From Roseiarcus sp963783175 (lineage in GTDB: Bacteria; Pseudomonadota; Alphaproteobacteria; Rhizobiales; Beijerinckiaceae), in contig CAWANG010000048.1 of the NCBI GenBank assembly GCA_963783175.1, forward strand, positions 62,001 to 126,000: 64,000 bases of DNA, given 5' to 3'. The notes beneath the pieces were generated by a model. That model did not search any database. It had not been told where the DNA came from and saw nothing but the letters and a program-made list of their open reading frames with translations. Positions 52,853 through 60,759 of the stretch are shown in pieces. Each line of letters starts with the position of its first letter. Position 1 is the first letter of the stretch. A program made the position numbers and the translations under genes.

Positions 52853-52970
52853 CCTCGTCCTGAGGCGCCGGGAAGCGGCCTCGAAGGACGCGCGAACTCG
52901 CGCCAGCGCCGGAGCATTCTGGATCATCCTTCGAGGGCCCCGCTCACGCAGGGCCGCCTCAGGATGAGGT
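52853..52970. repeat. Inverted pair of CATCCTTCGAG / CCTCAGGATGAGG palindromic repeats
   Basis: Two copies in opposite orientation: CCTCGTCCTGAGGCGCC...GGCCTCGAAGGACG (52853-52892) and CATCCTTCGAGGG...CCGCCTCAGGATGAGG (52925-52969). This CATCCTTCGAG/CTCAGGATGAGG element is a well-known dispersed palindromic repeat of Rhizobiales intergenic regions. It lies between DUF2188 and the convergent PadR gene. Confidence 0.8.
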
Positions 52971-52997
52971 TGCGATTCGGCGCAAGCGCAACTTGCC

Positions 52998-53561
52998 TTA
53001 AACCCGCTCGATCGTCTTGGCCGCCGCGTCGAGCGCGTCGACGATCGCCTGGATCTGCTGCGGCGTCGCGGCGCGGCCGCGCAGGCGAAGGCGCAGCGTG
53101 GCGCGCAGGTTGAGCATCGCCCGCTTGACCGAGATGAAGCCCGCGAACCGGCCTTCGTCGCTTTCGCCGAACCGGGCGAAGATGGCGTCGATCTGGGCCT
53201 TGTTCTCGGCGAGGACCTTCTCGCCCTCCCCCGTCAGCGTATAGAGCTTGCGGCCCTGCGGGTCTTGGCTCGCGCTGGCGTAGCCCATCTCCTCGAGCAT
53301 GGTCAGCGTCGGATAGACGACGCCCGGGCTCGGCGAATACTCGCCCCCGACCCGCTCGCCGAGCTCCTTGATGATCTCGTAGCCGTAGCGGGGCTTCTCG
53401 GCCACCAGCGCCAGGATCACGAGCCTCAATTCGCCGCCGTCGAACATCCGACCCTCGCGCCGCTCGAATCCGCCATGCCGGCCACGCCAGCCGCCAAACG
53501 GCCCGCGCCCGAAGCCGCCAGCCCCGTGGCGGATATGATCGTCAAAATGACGATGGAACAT
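52998..53561 (-). CDS. PadR-family transcriptional regulator
   Basis: A 187-aa winged-helix regulator. A Gly/Arg/Phe/His-rich N-terminus (HRHFDDHIRHGAGGFGRGPF) precedes the PadR domain (about 42-125: GELRLVILALVAEKPRYGYEIIKELGERVGGEYSPSPGVVYPTL, TGEGEKVLAENKAQI) and a C-terminal helix. His/Gly-rich N-termini of this kind occur in PadR-like regulators such as the YqjI group and may bind metal. Two perfect palindromes lie 25-62 bp upstream of its start and are likely its operators. Confidence 0.9.
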   Translation of the reverse strand: MFHRHFDDHIRHGAGGFGRGPFGGWRGRHGGFERREGRMFDGGELRLVILALVAEKPRYGYEIIKELGERVGGEYSPSPGVVYPTLTMLEEMGYASASQDPQGRKLYTLTGEGEKVLAENKAQIDAIFARFGESDEGRFAGFISVKRAMLNLRATLRLRLRGRAATPQQIQAIVDALDAAAKTIERV

Positions 53562-53585
53562 TGTTGTACTCCTTTCTGTTCCTAA

Positions 53586-53623
53586 GACATATCACGATAT
53601 GTCGCACGAAAAGATATATCTTT
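53586..53623. promoter_or_regulatory. Two palindromes upstream of padR
   Basis: GACATATC-AC-GATATGTC (53586-53603) and AAAGATATATCTTT (53610-53623) are both perfect inverted repeats sharing the ATATC/GATAT core, 25-62 bp upstream of the PadR start at 53561. Tandem AT-rich palindromes like these suit a dimeric winged-helix repressor acting on its own promoter. Confidence 0.62.
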
Positions 53624-53801
53624 CAGAGAAGCGCGCAAGGGGGCGCCAAGATATTTTCTTCGAGGTCCGAGGACGCTTTCCTGCGGGGGGTGCGCGGGCG
53701 CAAGGCGCTTCGGCGATCGAGGATGGCGGGGGCCATCGCCTGATCGCGCCGACCAGCTGCCAATTGACGAAACCGCGCTTTCGCCGCCTGCCATCGTCGC
53801 A

Positions 53802-53830
53802 GCCTCAGGGCGTTCGAAACGCCCTGAGGC
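53802..53830. terminator. Strong hairpin after the S53 protease gene
   Basis: GCCTCAGGGCGTT-CGA-AACGCCCTGAGGC is a perfect 13-bp stem with a 3-base loop, 33 bp past the S53 stop codon. No T run follows on either side, so it may be a Rho-independent-like or processing hairpin, or a transcription block between the S53 gene and padR. Confidence 0.6.
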
Positions 53831-53862
53831 TCATCGCGACGAGCGAGACGCGACCGTTCTAC

Positions 53863-55638
53863 TCAGGCATGCGCATGCGCATGCGCGTGCGCCGCCACTT
53901 TTCGGCTTGCGGTGGCGGGCGCGGTCGACAGCGCGCTCAGCAGGTTATGTCCCTGCGGCGTGCCGAGGCCCGTGCAAGCGTCCCAGCCGGGGCCGGCGGA
54001 ATAGGCGCCGTTATTGCCAGTGACAATGTCATTGAGGACGCCCGTCGCGCACTGCGTGTAAAGGGTGGGATTGATAAAACCGCAGCGCGCGTTGAGGCCC
54101 TGATTCAAGCGCGCAATGAGCGACGCCCATAGCGGCGTTGCAGCGCTGGTGCCCCCGATCGGTTCAAGCTGCTTCCCGTTGATGTGCATGACCACGACGC
54201 CGCTGTAGGGATCGGCGTCGGCGGCGACGTCGGGGACGCCGCGTCCGACTTGATGCGGCGGATTGACCGAGGTCGGCACATTGACGCCGTCTTGCCACGT
54301 CGGCTTGGTGAATAGCGCGGAGATGCCCCCGCCGCCAGCGCCGGCGCCCTGCGCCACTTCATTCCACACGACCTCCGACGCGATCGCCGGGGGAGTGAGG
54401 CTGGAAGCGGTGAGCTTCGTCCCGCCGACCGCGAGCACATAGGGGCTCGAGGCCGGGAAATCGACATGGGCGCCGCTCGCTACGCCGTCGCCTGATCCGT
54501 CGTCGCCCGAAGCGCAACAGATTGTGATGCCGGCGGCGATGGCCGCCTGGAAAGCCGAGTTCACCGTCTGAACGCCCGACGCGTCCCAGGCGCCCTGAGG
54601 ATCGTCCTCCGGATTGCCATAGCTGATCGAGATCACCGCGATGTCGTTGTCGCCGGCGATCGCATCCTGAAGAGCGTCGACCCAGCCCTGAGTGGTGAAC
54701 TCGGTAAAATACATAAAGATGTGCGCGTCTGGCGCCACCGAACCCACCACGCAGGCGTCCAGCATCACTTCGCCCGTTGAGTCGCCCTCCTGATCCGAGG
54801 CTTGGGTGTCCGGGCCGGGATCGTTGCCGGGTCCGGAGACCACCACGTTGGTGATCTGCGGCGTCTTCCCGCCAAGCACCTTCTCGAAATAGGTGGTGAG
54901 CGCGGCGAGGCTATAACCGCCATGGGGATTTCCATCCAGCGCGCCGTTGAACGACATGATCGCGACATTTTGACCGGAGCCTGTCAGGTTGGACGGATAG
55001 TTGTAGAGATCCGCGACCTGAGGCGGAAAGAAGGTGCCAGGCCAGGGATTCGCGGTCCCGGCGCCCGCGCCTTGACGGTGTCCGTGGCTTGGCGAGGCCT
55101 TCGCCCAATCGACCAGCCGCATGGGCGCCCGGCGCAGGCGCGGACGACCCACGCGTCTGGTGTCGAGCCCAAGCACGCTCTCGACGATGCCATACAACGC
55201 CTCCGGCACATGCACCTGTCCCTCACGCCCGCGAAACTCGTAACCTTCGGGATGGTGATAGTCATTGAGCTGCACGCCGAACGCCTTGTTGATCGCCGCG
55301 ACGGAGCCTTCGACTTGGACCCGGCGCTTGCCGGCGTCGGCGTCAACGACCTTGAGGTTGCACGACTTCGCCCAGTCTACGACGGCCTCGAGCTCCTTCG
55401 GGTCGGCGCCGAACATCGAGGCCAGTTCGGCCTTGGACAGATATTGCCGGCTCTGAGGCGGCTGCGCGGTGAGCGTCGCGATCGTCGACATCGCCTCGCT
55501 TGCAGTATTCGGGCTGCGCCGCAGGTATATGCTCACTTTGATCGACTTCTTGGGGTCGCTCTTGCGCAGCAGCTTGGCGCCTTCCAACGGCGGTCTGTTG
55601 CTGCCAGAAACGGCGATCATCTTGGAGGAAACGACCAT
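53863..55638 (-). CDS. S53 (sedolisin/kumamolisin) serine carboxyl protease
   Basis: A 591-aa acid protease. The first ~180 residues are a pro-kumamolisin activation domain (VSIYLRRSPNTASE, YLSKAELASMFGADPKELEAVVDWAKSCNLKVVDAD), with no classical signal peptide. Catalytic residues are Glu290 and Asp294 (STGEVMLDACV), oxyanion Asp379/380 (ASGDDGSGDG) and nucleophile Ser498 (GGTSAATPLWASL). The Ca2+ site region is GPGWDACTGLGTPQG. The C-terminus ends in a (AH)4-like tail from a GCATGC repeat. ATG 55638 has AGGAG seven bases upstream. Same strand as the papain-like gene, 221 bp away. Confidence 0.93.
   Translation of the reverse strand: MVVSSKMIAVSGSNRPPLEGAKLLRKSDPKKSIKVSIYLRRSPNTASEAMSTIATLTAQPPQSRQYLSKAELASMFGADPKELEAVVDWAKSCNLKVVDADAGKRRVQVEGSVAAINKAFGVQLNDYHHPEGYEFRGREGQVHVPEALYGIVESVLGLDTRRVGRPRLRRAPMRLVDWAKASPSHGHRQGAGAGTANPWPGTFFPPQVADLYNYPSNLTGSGQNVAIMSFNGALDGNPHGGYSLAALTTYFEKVLGGKTPQITNVVVSGPGNDPGPDTQASDQEGDSTGEVMLDACVVGSVAPDAHIFMYFTEFTTQGWVDALQDAIAGDNDIAVISISYGNPEDDPQGAWDASGVQTVNSAFQAAIAAGITICCASGDDGSGDGVASGAHVDFPASSPYVLAVGGTKLTASSLTPPAIASEVVWNEVAQGAGAGGGGISALFTKPTWQDGVNVPTSVNPPHQVGRGVPDVAADADPYSGVVVMHINGKQLEPIGGTSAATPLWASLIARLNQGLNARCGFINPTLYTQCATGVLNDIVTGNNGAYSAGPGWDACTGLGTPQGHNLLSALSTAPATASRKVAAHAHAHAHA
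53869..53892. repeat. GCATGC-type hexanucleotide repeat in the S53 3' end
   Basis: Near-perfect tandem CATGCG/GCATGC words (GCATGCGCATGCGCATGCGC) encode the alternating Ala-His tail AHAHAHAHA of the S53 protease. The 6-bp unit keeps the frame if copy number changes, so tail length could vary without frameshift. Confidence 0.7.
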
Positions 55639-55859
55639 GACTTAACTCCTATGTTTTGCGATTAATGCTTCATTTACGCTTCGCACTCACTCACACTAGA
55701 CCTTTGCGAACGCTGAATTGACGCAAGAGCGTGGCCGAACCCTCCCGGCTCGAGGGCAGACAGGAGCCGCGTCCTGCGGACGCTGCGACCGGCACACGCG
55801 CAAATGCGCTGTCGAAAAAATGCCAACGCCGACCGTCGCTGGCGTGCGCCGGGCCGGCC

Positions 55860-56661
55860 TTACGTCAGAGCCTTCATCTGCGCTTCCAATTCCGCGAGGG
55901 TCAAGCCGCCGGGGGTCTTGCCGCCGCCGTTGATCCAAGAGCTGTCCGCGATCGCATAGGTCTCGTCGACGTATTTGGCGAAGAACGCCCAGGTCATCGT
56001 GTAATAACTGTCCCCACGAGATGACGCGGGCGCCGGTCGACGTGTAGCCGGCAAGAACGACAGCGTGCCCGCCGACGATATTCGTATTGGTGTTCTCGAC
56101 GTCCCAGACCGAAGGTGGCGCGCCAGTCGTCGGCACGATGTACTGCGGCACGTTGAAGCCGATGTACGCCAATCCGCAGTCGTTGATTGTGCGCTTGACA
56201 TCATCGGTCATGCGCGGATCGACCTCGACAAACGCGTCAATCTTATGCGTCGTCTGGCCATTGGGGCCCGTCGGCGCGCCTTTCTTGAGCAGGTACGTCA
56301 GCACATGCTGCTCGTTTCCGCCCGGCCCTTCGCCGCCGGCCTGAGGCTTGTAGCCGCACGCCAGCTCGTACAGCTTCTCGACGTCTGAGTCCGGCTCAGT
56401 GTCCATCGACTTGCCCTTGGAGCCGTTGAACGTCCACACCTGGATAGCGTGATAGACTGCCGCGCAGGTGCAATCGCCGAGCGTGTTGTTCAGCATCATC
56501 CCGAGGTTCGCCGGCATGCCCTTGGTATAATCGACCTGCGCCGGCGGCGGCGGCAGCGTTTTCCCAGCCAACAAGGCGCTGAGATGCGGGATTCTGGGGT
56601 CGTACGACCGGTGCAGGCGTCCCAGTTTGAAATGCGCGTTTGAGGCAGGTTCTTTTGCCAT
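55860..56661 (-). CDS. Papain-like cysteine-protease-fold protein, one +1 frameshift
   Basis: A 266-aa protein once one extra base in the TTATTAC (minus strand; 56004-56008) is removed, giving ISWGQLYTMTWAFFAKYVDETYAI. The catalytic-Cys region is NNTLGDCTCAAVYHAIQ (Cys64/Cys66) and His199 in VGGHAVVLAGY; the Asn/Trp region is SWGQ. These landmarks resemble C1-like proteins found near phages and bacterial surface loci; peptidase activity is inferred. ATG 56661 has GAGGAG seven bases upstream. It lies 22 bp after the phosphorylase-like gene, so probably the same operon. The uncorrected frame continues to 55696. Confidence 0.78.
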
Positions 56662-56683
56662 GGCAATGCTCCTCAGCGAATGG

Positions 56684-57850
56684 TTAATGGCCTCGTTTCT
56701 CCGGCGCCAGCCGCCCGAGCTTGTAACCAGCAGAGATCGTGCTGGGTTCGGTTGAACCAGACGAATGAGCCCCGGCCTGGATGATCGCCCATGTCGCGAC
56801 AAGGCTCGCGGCAGTCGTCAAGCCGCCGTATCGGGCATAAATCACCGCCGCCTGCTTGCTCGCCTCGGCAATGTCGCCGTCCGGATTCGGAATCTGCGGG
56901 TCCGAGGCGTTTCGGATCGAATACCAGGATAGGGATTTGAACGATTGCAGGGCGTTGGCGACCATCGCGTCGCCCATGTCGCAGGCTCGACCGAGGCCCT
57001 GCAAACCGTAGTAGTCCGAGGAATCGTCGAAGGCGAAGACGTCGGTCGTCACCACTGCGTCGCCCGAGGCTGAAAAGATCTGCGGCGTCGTTCTCGCGCC
57101 CGGAATACGCGATGCGTTCGCGCCCATCAGCGCCGGCGTCATGGCGGCGAGCGCGCCGGCCGGCAAGGCCGATGGGTTGTAGCTCGCCGTCGCCCACGGC
57201 TCGCTCTTGAACTGGGCTTTGCAGTCGAACTTGACTGTGCCGGCGACGACGACATCCCCGAGCTTCACATTCGCGCCGATGCCCCCGCCGGTTCCCGTGG
57301 TAATGAAAACCCTCGGCTCGACCGCCTGAGCGATCTCGCTCATGAGCCTGCGAACCGGGCATTGGGGGCCGTCATAATCTAGATGCAACCCGGATTTGAA
57401 AAGCAGCACGCGCTGTCCCCGGATCGTGCACGGAAAGTAGAGCCCGAGGCTGTGGTAGTATCGCGCCATGTCGGCGCCGCTCTGATTGAACGGCGCCTTC
57501 GCGCCTGTCACCAGCGGTTCATAACTCGCAACGTTGTGGCGGTATTCGTACCAGTCCGCGAGCGGATACCCGGGAGTGAACAGCGTCGCCATGGCCGAAG
57601 CTTCGGCCGCCGTCCATGTGACGGCGACGGCGTCGTAACCCTTGAACTGGGAAAGGTCGTTGGTCTCCGCCGGCGCTTTGACGAGCGGCGCGGGGATTGG
57701 CGCGGCGCCGCTTGGCCAGGGCGGCAGGTCCGGCAAGGCCGCGTTCGCTACCAGAATGTCAGCAGGAAGGCCCATCGCGCGAAACCGGGCGTGCGGCTTC
57801 GCCGGATCAAAGTTGAGGATGATATCATCGACGTCCAGCGAGTGAACCAC
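56684..57850 (-). CDS. Nucleoside-phosphorylase-superfamily protein
   Basis: A 388-aa protein with the PNP/UDP phosphorylase fold in its C-terminal two thirds: DAVAVTWTAAEASAMATLF, FKSGLHLDYDG, RVFITTGTGGGIGANVKLGDVVVAGTVKFD (the GxGG phosphate-loop equivalent), DVFAFDDSSDYYG and CDMGDAMVANAL (ribose/purine contact, Met-Gly-Asp in place of the usual MEGAA-like motif). Its N-terminal ~70 residues are novel. Substrate unknown; related stand-alone domains serve as nucleosidases in conflict systems. The C-terminus AGYKLGRLAPEKRG shares KLGRL with the next protein. GTG start 57850 behind GGGGGG; perfect CRP-type site 114 bp upstream. Confidence 0.75.
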   Translation of the reverse strand: MVHSLDVDDIILNFDPAKPHARFRAMGLPADILVANAALPDLPPWPSGAAPIPAPLVKAPAETNDLSQFKGYDAVAVTWTAAEASAMATLFTPGYPLADWYEYRHNVASYEPLVTGAKAPFNQSGADMARYYHSLGLYFPCTIRGQRVLLFKSGLHLDYDGPQCPVRRLMSEIAQAVEPRVFITTGTGGGIGANVKLGDVVVAGTVKFDCKAQFKSEPWATASYNPSALPAGALAAMTPALMGANASRIPGARTTPQIFSASGDAVVTTDVFAFDDSSDYYGLQGLGRACDMGDAMVANALQSFKSLSWYSIRNASDPQIPNPDGDIAEASKQAAVIYARYGGLTTAASLVATWAIIQAGAHSSGSTEPSTISAGYKLGRLAPEKRGH

Positions 57851-57963
57851 AATCCCCCCAAAACCCGGCGCCTTTGCCGCTGCCGCCCGTGTGTCGATGC
57901 CGGCGGTTCGGACGGCGCAGCCAACCCATCCGGGTCAATAGAGCATGGCTGACGCCCATGCGC

Positions 57964-57979
57964 TGTGACGCAGGTCACA
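57964..57979. promoter_or_regulatory. Perfect CRP-type site TGTGA-N6-TCACA
   Basis: TGTGACGCAGGTCACA matches the CRP/FNR-family consensus exactly. It is 114 bp upstream of the phosphorylase-like gene that begins the three-gene protease operon, a usual activator distance. The window also encodes a class III cyclase. Binding by a particular CRP/Clr-like protein is inference. Confidence 0.65.
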
Positions 57980-58547
57980 TGGCCGAACCTCGGCTCCCCC
58001 GAGAGCGACCTGATAGCGGTCGGATCGGCGACGACGCGCGATCAGGGCGCGAGTCACGCCTCGGTCCGCTCGCGGACGCCCTCGACCGCGAACGAGAATC
58101 CGATCCCTACGGCCAGCTCCGCTAGATTATTCGCGATCGGAAGGCGCCCTCCCAGTTGCGCAGGCTCCCAATTACCGGACATTAGAACTTACAGCGGGAA
58201 AGTCAACAAAATTTCCGTTTTTCTTTAGGTGAGCTGGAGCTAGCGTCTTTGCCGAGTTCCCTTCGAATCCCGGCCACGAGCGCGACTCAAAGGCGCATAT
58301 AAGAGCCTGAGCATGCTCCATAAATGCGAGAATTTGCAGCTATTGGTTTCTGAAACTCGAAATCTGCGCTATAATCCCATTCGCCATGGGTCTCGCGATT
58401 GACAGCAGTTTCCAACCATATGGAGCACGCCTCCGGTGGGGCGCGCGAGAAATGTACGGAGTGAGATAGTTTTTGGCGCGACGGAGGGACAAAGAAAATA
58501 TTTCGCTTCGCTGATCGGCTAAGCCTTTGAAAAGTCCCGGTTCGGAC

Positions 58548-58645
58548 AAGGAAATCCAAGCAAATCCAAGCTTTTTTCTTGGATTTCTTTGGCTTCGCCT
58601 TTGGCCGGCTTTGCTCGATTTGGCAAAATTTGGATTTGATTTTGG
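58548..58645. repeat. Second copy of the AT-rich hairpin repeat
   Basis: AAATCCAAG (58562-58570) and CTTGGATTT (58578-58586) form a 9-bp stem around CTTTTTT; it is preceded by GGAAATCCAAGC and followed by GGCTTTGCTCGATTTGG and TTTGGATTTGATTTTGG words. The layout (hairpin then GGCTTTG-GATTTGG tandem) matches the element at 20837-20941. Confidence 0.75.
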
Positions 58646-58670
58646 CGAAAAGCCCAGGCGCCTCTGAGCG

Positions 58671-59963
58671 CTAAGCCCTGATCTGTCCGTCGCCGTGGAC
58701 CCGGTACTTGAACGTGCAGAGCTGCTCGAGCCCGACCGGCCCGCGCGCGTGCATCCGCCCGGTTGCGATGCCGATCTCTGCCCCGAAGCCGAACTCGCCG
58801 CCGTCGGCGAACTGGGTCGAGGCGTTGTGGATCACGATCGCCGAATCGACCTCTTTGAGGAACCGCGCGGCGGCTTCGTTGTCCTCGCTGACGATGCAGT
58901 CGGTGTGATGCGAGCCGTAGGTCTCGATATGGTCGATCGCCGCCTCGAGGCTGTCGACGACCCGCACGGCGATGATCGCGTCGAGATATTCGGTCCGCCA
59001 GTCCTTTTCGCTTGCCCGCGTCACCCGATGGTCGACCTCGCGCGCCGCCTTATCGCCGCGCACCGCGCATCCTGCCGCAATAAGCGCCTCGATCAGCGGC
59101 CCGAGCAGGCGCGGGGCGGCGGCGCGATGCACCAGCAGCGTCTCAGCCGCGCCGCAAATTCCGGTTCGCCGCATCTTGGCGTTGACGGCGAGCTTCACCG
59201 CCGTGTCGAGATCCGCCGCCCTATCGATATAGACATGCACCACGCCTTCGAGATGCGCGAACACCGGCACCCGCGCCTCGCGCTGAACCCGGTCGACCAG
59301 GCTCTTCCCGCCACGCGGCACGATGACGTCGAGCGCGCCGTCGAGGCCGCCGAGCATCTCGCCGACCGCGTCGCGCGAAGCGAAGGGCGCGCGGGCGATC
59401 GCCGCCTCGGGCAGGCCGGCTTCCTTCAGGCCGTCGACGAGGCAGGCATGGATGGCCGCTGACGAATGGAAACTGTCCGATCCGCCGCGCAGCACCACGG
59501 CGTTGCCGCTTTTCAAGCAGAGCGCGCCGGCGTCGGCGGTGACGTTCGGCCGGCTCTCATAGATGACGCCGACGACACCGAGCGGCGTCGCCACCCGCTC
59601 AATGACGAGGCCGTTGGGGCGGGTGAATGTCGCGAGCACACGCCCGACCGGATCGGGCAAGTCCGCGACCTCCTCAAGGCCGCGCGCGATCGCTTCGATG
59701 CGCGAGGAATCGAGAGCAAGCCGGTCGATCAAGGCCGGGCTTAGGCCCTTCGCTTTGGCCTCGGCGAGATCGAGCGCGTTGGCGGACAGAATCTCGGCGG
59801 CGCGCTCGCGCAACAGTCGTGCCGCGACGTAGAGCGCGCGGTTCTTGGTTTCCGCCGGCGCATTGGCGAGCTTGCGCGCCGCGGCGCGCGCCTGGCGTCC
59901 AAGTTCGCGCATGGCGGCGCGAACGTTGACTTCAGGCTCTTTGATCTGGACGGCGGCGGACAT
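58671..59963 (-). CDS. proA: Gamma-glutamyl phosphate reductase
   Basis: Second step of proline synthesis: NADPH-dependent reduction of gamma-glutamyl phosphate to the semialdehyde. The 430-aa protein has the ALDH-fold landmarks VIYESRPNVTADAGALCLKSGNAVVLRGGSDS and the catalytic Cys270 in MRRTGICGAAETLLV, plus EYLDAIIAVRVVDSLEAAIDHI, GSHHTDCIV and FGFGAEIGIATGRMHARGPVGLEQL. Normal length. It stands apart from proC and no proB is adjacent. Confidence 0.96.
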   Translation of the reverse strand: MSAAVQIKEPEVNVRAAMRELGRQARAAARKLANAPAETKNRALYVAARLLRERAAEILSANALDLAEAKAKGLSPALIDRLALDSSRIEAIARGLEEVADLPDPVGRVLATFTRPNGLVIERVATPLGVVGVIYESRPNVTADAGALCLKSGNAVVLRGGSDSFHSSAAIHACLVDGLKEAGLPEAAIARAPFASRDAVGEMLGGLDGALDVIVPRGGKSLVDRVQREARVPVFAHLEGVVHVYIDRAADLDTAVKLAVNAKMRRTGICGAAETLLVHRAAAPRLLGPLIEALIAAGCAVRGDKAAREVDHRVTRASEKDWRTEYLDAIIAVRVVDSLEAAIDHIETYGSHHTDCIVSEDNEAAARFLKEVDSAIVIHNASTQFADGGEFGFGAEIGIATGRMHARGPVGLEQLCTFKYRVHGDGQIRA

Positions 59964-60291
59964 GAGGCTCTCGGTCGCGATCCCATTGATCTAACGGAGC
60001 ACGGGCCTAAAAACCATCCCTCCAGCCGGACATCAAACGCAACCTGTCATTCCCGCGGACGCGGGAACCGAGCGCCCCCGCTGCAGCCGCAAGTCTGCAT
60101 TTCCGCTTTCGCGGGGTACGCCATATCGGCGGATGGCAAATAGCGTGAAGCGGCCCACTAGGACCGGACGCCATCGATTCGTGGCGGTCAAAATTCGTGA
60201 TAGCTTGCCGTCCGAGAGCCTCGATGAACGGGCCTTGACGGAAATTCGGTCCGCTTCGCGCCGCTCCGTCCAATCGAGGGAGGGAAGGACG
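59964..60291. other. Intergenic region with a palindromic repeat
   Basis: A 328-bp divergent spacer between proA and a small secreted protein. It holds the palindromic repeat TTCCCGCG-GA-CGCGGGAA (60050-60067), a common TCATTCCCGCG-type repeat, and a second degenerate half (CGCTTTCGCGGGG, 60100-60117). A frame upstream of 60292 runs through it without a ribosome site. Confidence 0.5.
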
Positions 60292-60741
60292 ATGGAACGA
60301 TCTCGCCGCGCATTCTCTTGCGTGACCGTCTACGCGGCCGGGGCTGGCATGCGCACACTTGTCGTCTTCGCCGCCCTTGTGATGGGCGCCCCGCTTGCCA
60401 GCGCCTTGCCGAAGGTGAACGGCTCGAACTGTAGTTCCGGCTGGGTGAACAACGAAGGCGCGCTCGACTGCTTCATCCTGGGGGAAGAAGACATGAACAA
60501 CGGCCTCCCCAACCCTCATTACGTCGCCTGCTCCTCGGATGGAGAAATATTCTGCTGCGTCGACGACAACCGAGGCGCACAGACTTGCGAATCGGAGGCA
60601 GGAACCACGAAGGCGAACGTGGAGCAACAAGTGCGGGCCATACTTGAGGGCCAGCGAGCCGGCCTCACGGCGATGGACCGGCTCTCGAAACGGCTCGACA
60701 ACTTGGAGAACAAACTGTCCGACCAAAACCGGAAGAACTAG
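60292..60741 (+). CDS. Secreted Cys-containing protein of unknown function
   Basis: A 149-aa secreted protein. GGAGGGAAGG precedes ATG 60292; a second ATG at 60349 (MRTLVVFAALVMGAPLASA) gives a textbook signal peptide. The mature part has six Cys (NCSSGWVNNEGALDCF, YVACSSDGEIFCCVDD, TCESE) likely in disulphides, and ends in a coiled-coil-like helix (QQVRAILEGQRAGLTAMDRL, LDNLENKLSDQ). No domain is recognised. It converges on mog. Confidence 0.65.
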   Translation: MERSRRAFSCVTVYAAGAGMRTLVVFAALVMGAPLASALPKVNGSNCSSGWVNNEGALDCFILGEEDMNNGLPNPHYVACSSDGEIFCCVDDNRGAQTCESEAGTTKANVEQQVRAILEGQRAGLTAMDRLSKRLDNLENKLSDQNRKN

Positions 60742-60759
60742 CCGACGATGTCCGGCGGC

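Larger units (their letters stand above)
57851..58670. other. Long intergenic region with a CRP-type site and a hairpin repeat
   Basis: An 820-bp region without a convincing gene between the phosphorylase-like gene and proA. It contains the CRP-type site (57964-57979) and the repeat element at 58548-58645. A 90-codon minus-strand frame (58287-58559) runs through the repeat and is rejected. AT content is high from 58150 to 58660. Confidence 0.55.

Noticed and set aside
53599..54132. A 177-codon plus-strand frame near the padR palindromes
   Set aside because: It runs over the padR promoter, the hairpin and the S53 3' end in antisense and has no motif.
55696..55860. Arg-rich C-terminal extension of the papain-like protein
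   Set aside because: It exists only because of the +1 frameshift at 56004-56008; the restored frame stops at 55860.
58287..58559. A 90-codon minus-strand frame
   Set aside because: Its start lies in the hairpin repeat element and the product is repeat-derived; no ribosome site.
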